From NCBI RefSeq assembly GCF_000723885.1, contig NZ_CCDG010000001.1:1-45996 (forward strand): a DNA stretch of 45,996 bases. The letters run 5' to 3'. Source of the DNA: Paenibacillus camerounensis. GTDB taxonomy: Bacteria > Bacillota > Bacilli > Paenibacillales > Paenibacillaceae. The translations under genes and the position numbers were made by a program. The number at the start of each line of letters is the position of its first letter. Position 1 is the first letter of the stretch. The notes beneath the pieces are model-generated. The model worked only from the letters and a program-made list of their open reading frames with translations, was not told where the DNA came from and did no database searches. Of this stretch, positions 17,233-25,967 are shown one piece after another.

Positions 17233-18534
17233 ATGTCAGAAAAAATTATATCACTAAATAATCTTTCCAAAACGTACAAACTATATAATGCCCCCATAGA
17301 CAGATTAAAGGAATCCTTAAATCCATTTGGTAAGAAATATTCACATCAATTTTATGCTTTGAAAAATGTGACCATTGATATTTATAAAGGTGAGACAATT
17401 GGTATCGTAGGGAAAAATGGATCAGGGAAATCGACATTGTTAAAAATAATTACTGGTGTATTACTTCAGTCGTCTGGAGATATGGAAATAAAAAGTGATA
17501 AAATATCTTCTATATTAGAGCTGGGAGCAGGTTTTAATATGGAGTACACAGGTATTGAGAACATCTATTTAAATGGTACTTTACTTGGGTATAAAAAAAG
17601 CGAGATAGATGCCAGAATGGATGCTATCTTGCGGTTTGCTGATATTGGAGATTTTGTCCATCAACCTGTAAAAATGTACTCTAGCGGTATGTTTGCGAGA
17701 CTGGCGTTTGCAGTTGCTGTTAATGTTGAGCCTGAAATACTCATTGTTGATGAAGCGTTAGCAGTAGGGGATATTAAGTTTCAAACCAAATGTTTTAATA
17801 AATTTAGGGAATTGAGGGATAAAGGGGTCACTATTCTTTTCGTGAGTCATGATGTTTATTCTATTCGTCAATTTTGTGATCGAGCAGTATGGATTAATGA
17901 AGGGGATCTAAAAATGATTGGCGATACCGTGGAGGTTACTTCGCGGTATGTGGAGTTTATGAACACCATGGAGAATCATGCAGATGATGAGAGTGATAAT
18001 TTTAATATTGACCAAGAATCAGGGATGGTTACTTCTCCAGAATTTGAAATTAGTTCATTCTCGAATGTAGTTAGTCGATGGGGCTCTGATCAAGGAGCTA
18101 TTGTTTATGCTGCTATTCTTAGCAGAATGGGACATCCATCAGATCTAATTACTCTTGGCGAAGAAATGAGCGTAAAAGTTATATTTAAAATCCCATACAA
18201 CGCTGATATTAATCACTTCAGTTGCGCATTCTCAATTAAATCTATTCAAGGAATGGATCTTGTTGTTTCAACTACCCGTGATGGAGAAAGCGTATTTTTT
18301 AATGAGGCCATGAAAGGTAAATATGTTGAGGTAACCTTTGTATTTCAAAATTGGCTCAATAGTGCAGATTATATTTTGAATGTTGCCCTTGAAAATCGTG
18401 AAGAACAAGTACCGGCTTATATTGACTATATTGAAGGAGCTGCATATTTCAAAAGTATAAATGATCGTAAACAGTTTGGAATTTTGAACCTGCCAGTCCA
18501 ACAAAAATTACAACTTTTGAAAGTAGGAGAGTAG
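17233..18534 (+). CDS. wzt: ABC polysaccharide exporter ATPase with C-terminal glycan-binding domain
   Basis: A 433-residue Wzt. The N-terminal nucleotide-binding domain has Walker A GKNGSGKST (about 60-68), signature YSSGMFARLAFA (about 150), Walker B EILIVDEAL (about 170) and a switch histidine in FVSHD. A linker follows, then about residues 265-433 form a beta-rich Wzt_C-like domain. In E. coli O8/O9a this domain binds the methylated or phospho-methylated non-reducing end and gates export. TagH-type ATPases lack it, so export here probably depends on a chain cap. The methyltransferase one base downstream fits that. The start follows AGGAGGAG that overlaps the wzm stop. Confidence 0.92.
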   Translation: MSEKIISLNNLSKTYKLYNAPIDRLKESLNPFGKKYSHQFYALKNVTIDIYKGETIGIVGKNGSGKSTLLKIITGVLLQSSGDMEIKSDKISSILELGAGFNMEYTGIENIYLNGTLLGYKKSEIDARMDAILRFADIGDFVHQPVKMYSSGMFARLAFAVAVNVEPEILIVDEALAVGDIKFQTKCFNKFRELRDKGVTILFVSHDVYSIRQFCDRAVWINEGDLKMIGDTVEVTSRYVEFMNTMENHADDESDNFNIDQESGMVTSPEFEISSFSNVVSRWGSDQGAIVYAAILSRMGHPSDLITLGEEMSVKVIFKIPYNADINHFSCAFSIKSIQGMDLVVSTTRDGESVFFNEAMKGKYVEVTFVFQNWLNSADYILNVALENREEQVPAYIDYIEGAAYFKSINDRKQFGILNLPVQQKLQLLKVGE

Positions 18535-18535
18535 C

Positions 18536-19519
18536 TTGGAGATAAATAGTGAAAAATACTGGGATAAGAGATTCGAGGAAGATTGGGAAGCAAAGGGCGG
18601 GCGAAGCCAAACGGATTATTTTACTAATATGGCGATTGAATTTCTGCCTGAAGGTATTAAAGAGATTTTGCGAAATAACAATGTCTCCTTTCTAGACTGG
18701 GGTTGTGCTGAGGGAGATGGTGTGAATATTTTTGGGCAACGTTTTCCTAACTTAAAGGTTGCAGGTCTTGATTTTGCTAAGTCTGCAATACGTAAAGCAC
18801 AAAAAAATTATCCTGAATATACATTTTACGAAGGAACTTTGCAAGAGTATAACAAAAAATTCGATATTATTTTTACGTCAAACTGTCTCGAACATTATAA
18901 CAATCCTCTAGATTGGGCAAAAGAGCTAAGTAAGTATACTAATGATATGCTAATAATAATGGTGCCTTTTCAAGAACGTGAGCGGATTAAAGAGCACTTT
19001 TTTACATTTGATTACGACACATTTCCATTAAAATTAGAGTTTTTCTTTTTAACGTTCTTTAAAGTTTTCAATACTGACCCCTATTTCTGGCCAGGTAAAC
19101 AACTGTTGTTAGTGTACAGCCGGCAGGATTCCGCTAATTTAAACAGGCTTAATTTAGGAATGTATGATCCTATTACCGATGGACATCATAAGCAGTTGGA
19201 TTATGTGGAGAAATTAAAAGAAGACATTAAAGACCGGGACGAAGCTGCTAAAGCAATTAATGAGGAAAATAAAAACCTTTCAGAATGGATCAATATTTTG
19301 AAAGCAGAAGTAAGCAAAAGAGACGAAAGTGTAGCAGTCATTAAAGAAGAATTAAAAGAGAAGGATAAATGGATTACTACTATGGAAGCAGAGGTCTCAA
19401 AAAGAGAAGAAAGTATATCGATTATAAAAAATGAGTTAGCAGAGAAGGATAAATGGATCAAAATATTGCAAGATGAAGTTAGGAAAAGAGATGAAGCGAA
19501 CGCTGAGCGTTCTGAATAA
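18536..19519 (+). CDS. SAM methyltransferase fused to a 28-residue-repeat coiled coil; candidate chain terminator/ruler
   Basis: A 327-residue protein. Residues about 45-150 form a class I SAM methyltransferase: FLDWGCAEGDG (52-62) is motif I, GLDFAKSAI gives the acidic motif II residue, and FTSNCLEHYNNP is the post-II region. Residues about 222-327 are a highly charged coiled coil of four repeats, anchored by Y223, W251, W279 and W307 exactly 28 apart. In E. coli O9a, WbdD pairs a methyltransferase with a coiled coil that sets chain length, beside a CBM-type Wzt. The same pairing is seen here, though WbdD's kinase domain is absent. TTG start behind GGAG. The end lies 17 bases before the next glycosyltransferase and may once have been fused to it. 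Confidence 0.8.
   Translation: MEINSEKYWDKRFEEDWEAKGGRSQTDYFTNMAIEFLPEGIKEILRNNNVSFLDWGCAEGDGVNIFGQRFPNLKVAGLDFAKSAIRKAQKNYPEYTFYEGTLQEYNKKFDIIFTSNCLEHYNNPLDWAKELSKYTNDMLIIMVPFQERERIKEHFFTFDYDTFPLKLEFFFLTFFKVFNTDPYFWPGKQLLLVYSRQDSANLNRLNLGMYDPITDGHHKQLDYVEKLKEDIKDRDEAAKAINEENKNLSEWINILKAEVSKRDESVAVIKEELKEKDKWITTMEAEVSKREESISIIKNELAEKDKWIKILQDEVRKRDEANAERSE
19202..19516 (+). repeat. Four imperfect 84-bp tandem repeats encoding the coiled coil
   Basis: The encoded protein repeats with a strict 28-residue (84-bp, four-heptad) period: an aromatic residue, then a hydrophobic heptad, then a K-R/D-E block and an E-K-D-K before the next aromatic. Repeats two to four are the most alike and the first is the most diverged. 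The last is cut short by the stop at 19517-19519. Confidence 0.8.
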
Positions 19520-19536
19520 AGGGGGACTATACTTTT

Positions 19537-22263
19537 ATGAATACTGTTTCGCAGGATTTTGAACTTATAGAGCATGAGTTGCAAAAAAATAAAGTTTCCA
19601 ATGAAATAAATATAAATACAATTAAAACCTTTAAAAATAAGTTGTTTCTCCTGGAAAACACTAAAGCTTGGAAAATGATGTGCCTCTTAAGGAGAGTCAA
19701 TGAGCAGTTTATAAAAGGAGATGCTACAGAAAGGAAGAAATTTGTATCATGGGTACAAAAAAAAATTTTGAAAAAACCAATTCCTTCAGAAAATGCTTTG
19801 ATACGTTACTCCCCAATACAATCTGAAAAAATCGAACCATATGAATTAAAGGAAACAAAGAGTGTATCTGAAAGACCACTATATACTCCCCGAATGGAAA
19901 AACAAGGTGATTATATAACTTTTAATAAACCTAAATCCTACGATATATTCCGATTTCCCGTTATAAACTGGAACTTTCGTTGGCAACGTCCGCAACAAAT
20001 ATCTAAACAGTTTGCTGAATCAGGACACAGGGTCTTCTATTTTTCTGTAGATGTAACTCCTTTAGGTAAAGATAATCTCTCTTACGCAGAGGTTGCTGAT
20101 AATGTTTCAATAATTGAAGTGGAAAATAACGTTTGGGTTATTAGGCTATGTACTAAAAATAATATGAGTGTATATAAAGACCGTATTGAAGATCAGCAGG
20201 ATCATCTTTATTTGAAATGGTCATTAAAATATGTTCAGGAAAAATTTAATGTTGGTTTTTCTATTTCTATAATTGATTTACCTTTTTGGCAGCCGCTTAT
20301 GAAAGATATTAGTTTTAACCTTGTTGTTTATGATTGCATGGATGATCACGAAGGGTTTTCCACAAATTCAAAGACAATGCTTATTGATGAGAAAAACTTA
20401 ATGAGCTCTGCCGATCTGGTTATTGCCTCCTCCCAAAGACTTTTTGAAAAAATTAATACATCCAATGAGAATACGGTCTTAATTAGAAACGCCGGTGAAT
20501 ACAATCACTTTTCCAGTGTTACTGAAGAACTTTTAGAACCGCTTGCAAGCGGTCCGGTTATAGGGTACTATGGCGCAATATCTGAGTGGTTCGATATTGA
20601 GCTTATATGTAAGTTAGCTAAAAAGCATAGTGAATGGACCTTTATTTTAATCGGGGATACCTTTGGGTGTGACATTACAAATGCTGAAAAAATCAGCAAC
20701 ATTATCTTCTATGGTGAAATGCCTTATCAAAACCTGCCAAAGTATCTTGCGAAATTTGATGTTGCTCTCATACCGTTTATCAAGAATAATCTCACACTGG
20801 CTACTAATCCAGTCAAGGTTTATGAATATCTTGCTGCAGGTAAGCCCGTAGTATCCACAGGGTTGCCTGAATTGCAGTTAATAAAAGAATACTTGTATTT
20901 GGCAGATACTTTTGAAGAATTTGATCAAGCCATTATGTCTGCTTTGAAGGAAAATAGAAACGAATCAATGGATAAAAGGAAAAAATTTGCATTACAGAAC
21001 ACTTGGCATTCTAGATACTTAACGTTGAACGAAGAAATCAACTCAAGATTTTTCCCGAAGGTCAGCATTGTAATTGTTACCTATAATAATTGGTCATTTA
21101 CGAAGCAATGTCTGAATAGTTTGCTTTACACTAATGACTATCCTAATCTAGAGGTTATTGTTGTAGACAACATGTCTACTGATGAAACCAGAATTGAATT
21201 AGCCAGACTAATGCATCCGCAGCTTAAAATAATTTTATCGCCTTATAATACTGGTTTTGCAGGCGGGAATTCGATCGGTTGTAAAGAATCAACAGGTGAT
21301 TTTATTGTACTTCTTAATAATGATACTATACTTTCACCTGGATGGATTCATCGTTTAATTAAACCATTGGCAGACAGAGAGGATGTAGGAATGGCTGGCC
21401 CTGTCTCTAATTCGGTTGGAAACGATCAAATTTTGGACTTTTTCCAGGGTGATCCTATTACAGGAGCGGATAAGTTATGGCTAAGAGAGTTTCATGAGTT
21501 ATATGAAGGCAAATATTATGAGACAGATTTGCTGGGTTTCTACTGTGTGGCAATAAAAAGAGAAGTCTATAACCAACTCGGTGATTTAGATAAAAGTTAC
21601 GGAGTTGGTATGTTTGAAGACGATGATTACTGTGAACAAGTTAAGGCACTGGGTTACAAGCTTATAGTTGTTCAGGATGCTTTTGTGTATCATCATGGTA
21701 GTGCCAGTTTTAAAAAGATGGACTCAACCGTATACAATGAGATTTGGGAAAAAAATAAACAATATTTCGAACAGAAATGGAATAGGAAATGGGTAAATCC
21801 TAAAGGACCTCATTCATATTTTTCTAATTGTTATGACGCCGAAAGTGTTAGTAAAGCGCTAAAATTAGCGGGGAAACCTGTAGCTCTTATACTTGGAGCA
21901 AAAAAATGGTCGAGTCATAATTATTTAAGCGGTTCTGAGGTTTTATCGAAAACTCTATCTGATATGGGGTATTTAGCTATTGTATATATACATCATTACA
22001 ATGATAATGCTATCACAGGAGTTAGAAAGCTGAGTGAAAGCATATATGTAACCAATCGCTTGGATTTATTTTTCAATGCTGAGTTTGACTCAGTAATTTA
22101 TTGTGGGGAAACGGAGTATTATCCTCTTAAAAGTAAAACTATCTATATTGACAGTGCGTCATATCATGATAAAGATTTTTTTGGGAAATTCACAAAAGAA
22201 AATTCCTTCAGCGTTTATGATTCAGGCGAAAAAATGGTACCTGAATTACGAGGGCATCTATGA
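19537..22263 (+). CDS. Multidomain glycosyltransferase (GT4-like plus GT2 plus partial C-terminal domain)
   Basis: A 908-residue enzyme. Residues 1-80 are helical and contain NTKAWKMMCLLRRV, a segment usually found after coiled coils in fused glycan-ruler proteins. About 135-505 is a GT-B domain (RWQRPQQISKQFA, YDCMDD, IGYYGAISEWFD, VKVYEYLAAGKP). About 508-745 is a GT2 domain (VSIVIVTYNNW, VVDNMSTD, VLLNNDT). About 765-908 looks like the N-terminal lobe of another GT-B enzyme that ends early. Geobacillus WsaE joins a methyltransferase and two rhamnosyltransferase domains in one chain, and here the same set is split over two genes. GGGGGA lies 11 bases before the ATG. Stop and next start overlap by 4 bases. 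Probable rhamnan-chain enzyme. Confidence 0.82.
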   Translation: MNTVSQDFELIEHELQKNKVSNEININTIKTFKNKLFLLENTKAWKMMCLLRRVNEQFIKGDATERKKFVSWVQKKILKKPIPSENALIRYSPIQSEKIEPYELKETKSVSERPLYTPRMEKQGDYITFNKPKSYDIFRFPVINWNFRWQRPQQISKQFAESGHRVFYFSVDVTPLGKDNLSYAEVADNVSIIEVENNVWVIRLCTKNNMSVYKDRIEDQQDHLYLKWSLKYVQEKFNVGFSISIIDLPFWQPLMKDISFNLVVYDCMDDHEGFSTNSKTMLIDEKNLMSSADLVIASSQRLFEKINTSNENTVLIRNAGEYNHFSSVTEELLEPLASGPVIGYYGAISEWFDIELICKLAKKHSEWTFILIGDTFGCDITNAEKISNIIFYGEMPYQNLPKYLAKFDVALIPFIKNNLTLATNPVKVYEYLAAGKPVVSTGLPELQLIKEYLYLADTFEEFDQAIMSALKENRNESMDKRKKFALQNTWHSRYLTLNEEINSRFFPKVSIVIVTYNNWSFTKQCLNSLLYTNDYPNLEVIVVDNMSTDETRIELARLMHPQLKIILSPYNTGFAGGNSIGCKESTGDFIVLLNNDTILSPGWIHRLIKPLADREDVGMAGPVSNSVGNDQILDFFQGDPITGADKLWLREFHELYEGKYYETDLLGFYCVAIKREVYNQLGDLDKSYGVGMFEDDDYCEQVKALGYKLIVVQDAFVYHHGSASFKKMDSTVYNEIWEKNKQYFEQKWNRKWVNPKGPHSYFSNCYDAESVSKALKLAGKPVALILGAKKWSSHNYLSGSEVLSKTLSDMGYLAIVYIHHYNDNAITGVRKLSESIYVTNRLDLFFNAEFDSVIYCGETEYYPLKSKTIYIDSASYHDKDFFGKFTKENSFSVYDSGEKMVPELRGHL

Positions 22264-23492
22264 ATAAACTAAAAAAAATACTTAAGTATTCAAAAGAGCC
22301 TAAAGTACTACTTAGAAAAGTTATTCACCGTTTGCCAAAGGGGGGGTTAAGAAAAAATATTCTATCATTTCCAAGTGAGGATGAACTATCTTATCGTTTA
22401 GAAAGTCTTATGCGTAAATACGAAGGGAAGACTGTGTATGTCTTTCCTTCACCTAACTGCCCTTGGGGATATATGTTTCAACGACCGCAACAATTAGCAC
22501 GAGCTTTAGCTAGAGAAGGTAATCTTATCTTTTATATGACCGATACATCATATCCCTATAGTCCGGATTGGAATGTTAGAGGTTTTTTGGAAGTCGAGCC
22601 GAATATTTATCTGTTTAATGATGATAAAGACAATGTTATTAATCAGTTAGCCTCCCGGAAAGTTATTGTCTGGCAGTATTGGCCACATCAAAATGATTAT
22701 GTTAAGAAATTAAAGGTATTAAACAAACAACTGATTCATGTTTATGATTGTATTGATGATATTACAACATTTGATTCATACGGCAATATTCAAAATGATT
22801 ATTATGAGTCTGTTGTCAATTCAAATTTAACTTTAGCTACCTCAAATCAAATATATAATCAGGTAAAGACTATTCGTAATGATGTAATTTACGTACCTAA
22901 TGGTGTTGAGGTTGGGGATTTTGATAGGAGTTTAGAAGAAATCCCTTCAGTTCAGCTTATACGTAAAAAGTTTTCTTATATTATCGGTTATTATGGGGCC
23001 ATAGCAGATTGGTTTGATTTTGAATTGTTGAAGTATTTGGCGGATAATAATCCTAAGAATGGATTTGTCATTGTAGGTGAGGTCTACAAAGAAATTCAAT
23101 TTAAAGTGGAGGATTTTAAGGGATATAACAATGTCTTTTTTATGAAACGAATCTCCTACGAAATGATTCCCTCCCTGTTAGATTACTTCGATGTAGCTAT
23201 AATTCCCTTTTTAATTAATGATATAACATTGAGCACATCTCCAGTAAAGGCGTTTGAGTATTTAGCCGGAGGTAAAGAGATTGTCTCTACGGAACTTCCG
23301 GAGGTAAAAGGTATTCGTCAGGAGTTTGTTGCAGAGAATTACATTGAGTTTCAGAACAAGTTGGAGTTAGCTCTGAATAGAATAAATGATTCTAATCGAA
23401 TTGCTTTTCTAAAATCTCTTGCGATACAAAACACTTGGAAAGAAAGAGTTTCGCGAGTAACTAAAGCGATATCCAATGACCGGAGTGAATGA
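22260..23492 (+). CDS. GT-B glycosyltransferase, paralogue of the GT4-like domain upstream
   Basis: A 410-residue enzyme. FQRPQQLARALA, YDCIDDITTF, IGYYGAIADWFDFELLKYLA and PVKAFEYLAGGKE align with the first domain of the 908-residue protein just upstream, so the two are neighbouring paralogues. The C-terminal half has the E-rich donor-binding site typical of GT4/GT1 retaining transferases. The start ATG is coupled to the previous gene (ATGA). I infer addition of a sugar to the lipid-linked chain on the cytoplasmic side. The linkage is unknown. AT-rich, like its neighbours. Confidence 0.8.
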   Translation: MNKLKKILKYSKEPKVLLRKVIHRLPKGGLRKNILSFPSEDELSYRLESLMRKYEGKTVYVFPSPNCPWGYMFQRPQQLARALAREGNLIFYMTDTSYPYSPDWNVRGFLEVEPNIYLFNDDKDNVINQLASRKVIVWQYWPHQNDYVKKLKVLNKQLIHVYDCIDDITTFDSYGNIQNDYYESVVNSNLTLATSNQIYNQVKTIRNDVIYVPNGVEVGDFDRSLEEIPSVQLIRKKFSYIIGYYGAIADWFDFELLKYLADNNPKNGFVIVGEVYKEIQFKVEDFKGYNNVFFMKRISYEMIPSLLDYFDVAIIPFLINDITLSTSPVKAFEYLAGGKEIVSTELPEVKGIRQEFVAENYIEFQNKLELALNRINDSNRIAFLKSLAIQNTWKERVSRVTKAISNDRSE

Positions 23493-23496
23493 TATA

Positions 23497-24615
23497 TTGA
23501 AAATAGCTGTCTTTGATCGGAATAACTCTAAACAGTTTAATGGTGGCGATACAGTTCAAATTAAGGCAATAGTAAACTTTTTAAAAGAGCAGGGACACAT
23601 TGTAGATTTATTCATTAATCCAGTAGATTTAAGCAGCTATGATATGGTATTTATATTTAATCTTCAAAGACCGCATGAAGCCTTGCTGTACGCAAGTGTA
23701 GCAAAGTTTTATTCTAAGCCGTATATTTTATTTCCAATATATTGGGATATGACATCTTTGGAAATGAAAGATTTTATCTCAGGCAGATCAATTGTTAAGA
23801 AAAGTATTCCTACTCCAATACTTTCGCTAATTAAAGGGATTCGTTATTATCTTGGCTCAAAAAAGATACTAAGGAAGTATAAAGTTTCTTTCAACAATAT
23901 GCTCAATGAAAAAAAAATAATAAGATATATACTGGATAATGCATTGTATATTATTCCTAACTCTGAAGCGGAGTCACTGCATTTGGAACAAATCTTTGGA
24001 CGGAAATATGCTGAGAAAATACAAGTAATCTATAATGGTTCGGATATTGATACAGACTTCGGATCTCAAACAGATGATGTAAAAGTAAAATATAATTTAC
24101 CAGATTCTTATATTTGTTGTATAGGCGGAATAGGACCAAGAAAAAACCAAATGAACCTGGTGAAAGCTGCAAGAAATACTGATATAAATCTAATCATTGT
24201 TGGTAAAGCTTCTGCTAATGATAAATACTATGAGAAAAACATTAAAAAACTTGCTACAGATAACATAATTTTTTTAGGCGAATTAAAAACTGAAGACATT
24301 TATTGGTTATTAAAAAATGCTAAAGGTCACATACAACCGAGTTATATTGAGACACCTGGGATTTCTTCAGTTGAAGCCATGTTACTAGATTGTCCGATTT
24401 GTGTCTCTGATGTAAGCCCGGTAAAAGAATATTTCGGAGATAACGCTGTATATTGTTCTCCTTATAGTATTGATTCAATTAAAGAGGGGCTTCGGTATTT
24501 AAACAATCAGCGGGCTGAGTATAAAAGGAAAGTCCCGAAACATGCGTATCATTGGAATAAGGTGTTGTTACCACTTCTTGATTTACTAGAATCTAAACAT
24601 TATGTAAAAGAATAG
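23497..24615 (+). CDS. GT4 family glycosyltransferase
   Basis: About 373 residues. A conserved domain begins at KIAVFDRNNS and continues to the GT4 core: VIYNGSDID, CCIGGIGPRKNQMNLV (donor-binding loop), and HIQPSYIETPGISSVEAML, which contains the E-x7-E motif of retaining GT4 enzymes. TTG 23497 is preferred because GGAG precedes it by 11 bases and the fold starts there. ATG 23476 would overlap the previous gene by 17 bases and add seven residues. It is the last of the AT-rich glycosyltransferases before rmlA. The donor could be GDP-mannose, UDP-glucose or another sugar, and is not readable. Confidence 0.82.
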   Translation: MKIAVFDRNNSKQFNGGDTVQIKAIVNFLKEQGHIVDLFINPVDLSSYDMVFIFNLQRPHEALLYASVAKFYSKPYILFPIYWDMTSLEMKDFISGRSIVKKSIPTPILSLIKGIRYYLGSKKILRKYKVSFNNMLNEKKIIRYILDNALYIIPNSEAESLHLEQIFGRKYAEKIQVIYNGSDIDTDFGSQTDDVKVKYNLPDSYICCIGGIGPRKNQMNLVKAARNTDINLIIVGKASANDKYYEKNIKKLATDNIIFLGELKTEDIYWLLKNAKGHIQPSYIETPGISSVEAMLLDCPICVSDVSPVKEYFGDNAVYCSPYSIDSIKEGLRYLNNQRAEYKRKVPKHAYHWNKVLLPLLDLLESKHYVKE

Positions 24616-24624
24616 GAGTGCAGT

Positions 24625-25368
24625 ATGAAAGGTATTATATTAGCTGGTGGCACAGGGTCACGTCTATATCCTTTAACAAAGGTTACGAACAAGCATCTTC
24701 TACCCGTAGGTAAGTATCCAATGATTTTTCATTCCGTTCATAAACTTAAACAAGCTGGAATTAAAGATATTCTTATAGTCACTGGTAAGGAGCACATGGG
24801 TGACGTTGTAAACTTACTCGGAAGTGGACGAGAGATGGGAGTTACCTTTACCTACAAAGTGCAAGATGAAGCGGGCGGGATTGCTCAAGCGCTGGATCTG
24901 GCGGAACAATTTGTAGGTAAGGATCAAATGATTGTTATCCTTGGTGATAATGTATTTGAGGATGATATCTCGGCCTTTGTTGATAATTTCCGCGAGCAAA
25001 AAAATGGCGCGAAAATTTTGATTCAACAAGTCAATGATCCATCCCGCTTCGGTGTTCCAGAATTGTACGATGGACGTATTATATCTATTGAAGAGAAGCC
25101 AGCCAATCCTAAATCAAGTTATGCAGTTACAGGAATTTATATGTTTGATAACGAAGTGTTTAAGATCATTAAAACAATAACACCTTCTGCCCGTGGTGAA
25201 CTGGAAATTACAGATGTTAATAATGCATATATTAATCGAGGAGAGTTAACATTTGATATTCTTCAGGGCTGGTGGACCGATGCAGGGACGCATGCTTCTC
25301 TTGCGAAAGCTAATGGGTTGGCTCAGGAAATTACGTTTGGTGAAGAATTTGGTAAATTGAAATTATAG
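24625..25368 (+). CDS. rmlA: Glucose-1-phosphate thymidylyltransferase, short form
   Basis: A 247-residue enzyme making dTDP-glucose, first step of the dTDP-L-rhamnose pathway. KGIILAGGTGSRLYPLT, then KHLLPVGKYPMI, are the nucleotide-binding signatures. LGDNVFEDD gives the metal site, and EEKPANPKSSYAVTGIYMFD is the sugar-binding region. It is shorter than the ~290-residue enterobacterial type and matches the short Bacillus-type (SpsI-like) form. It heads rmlACBD, with 18 bases to rmlC. It is more AT-rich than rmlC, rmlB and rmlD. Confidence 0.93.
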   Translation: MKGIILAGGTGSRLYPLTKVTNKHLLPVGKYPMIFHSVHKLKQAGIKDILIVTGKEHMGDVVNLLGSGREMGVTFTYKVQDEAGGIAQALDLAEQFVGKDQMIVILGDNVFEDDISAFVDNFREQKNGAKILIQQVNDPSRFGVPELYDGRIISIEEKPANPKSSYAVTGIYMFDNEVFKIIKTITPSARGELEITDVNNAYINRGELTFDILQGWWTDAGTHASLAKANGLAQEITFGEEFGKLKL

Positions 25369-25386
25369 GTATGGGGGACTTATCTT

Positions 25387-25935
25387 ATGAAGGTTACATC
25401 CTTACAGTTGCAGGGTGCTGCTATTCTCGAACCGGTGGTCCATGGCGACAACCGGGGTTTTTTTATGGAGAGTTATAATGAAGAAGTAATGCAAAAGGCC
25501 GGGGTAAAGTTTAATTTTATTCAGGATAATCAATCGCTGTCAGCAGAGGTTGGGGTACTTAGAGGCTTGCATTACCAGTTGAACCCGAAGGCTCAGACGA
25601 AGCTGATTCGTGTCCTGTCAGGTGTTATTTATGATGTTATCGTCGACGTTCGCCGCAGCTCACCAACCTTTGGGCAATGGGTCGGTGTAATTCTCAGTGA
25701 ATATAATAAGCGGCAGCTGCTGGTGCCCAAGGGCTTTGCCCATGGGTTCTGTACTCTTGTTCCGAGCACCCAAGTGCTCTATAAAGTGGACGAATACTAT
25801 TCCCCCGAGAATGACCGCGGCATATTATGGAATGATCCGTCGCTAGGCATAGACTGGCCCGTTGCAAGTCCTGTGCTGTCTGACAAGGATACAAGACATC
25901 CTTTGCTTAAGGATGCTGAACTGAACTTCGGTTAA
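25387..25935 (+). CDS. rmlC: dTDP-4-dehydrorhamnose 3,5-epimerase
   Basis: A 182-residue cupin-fold enzyme for the third step of dTDP-L-rhamnose synthesis. VLRGLHYQLNP holds the catalytic histidine, IYDVIVDVRRSSPTFG and GFAHGFCTL follow at the expected distances, and EYYSPENDRGILWNDP completes the family pattern. Family-standard length. It lies 18 bases after rmlA and 32 bases before rmlB. GC content rises at about its start. Confidence 0.95.
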   Translation: MKVTSLQLQGAAILEPVVHGDNRGFFMESYNEEVMQKAGVKFNFIQDNQSLSAEVGVLRGLHYQLNPKAQTKLIRVLSGVIYDVIVDVRRSSPTFGQWVGVILSEYNKRQLLVPKGFAHGFCTLVPSTQVLYKVDEYYSPENDRGILWNDPSLGIDWPVASPVLSDKDTRHPLLKDAELNFG

Positions 25936-25967
25936 CTCTATTTTTATAATTTAAAGGTGGTCTAACA

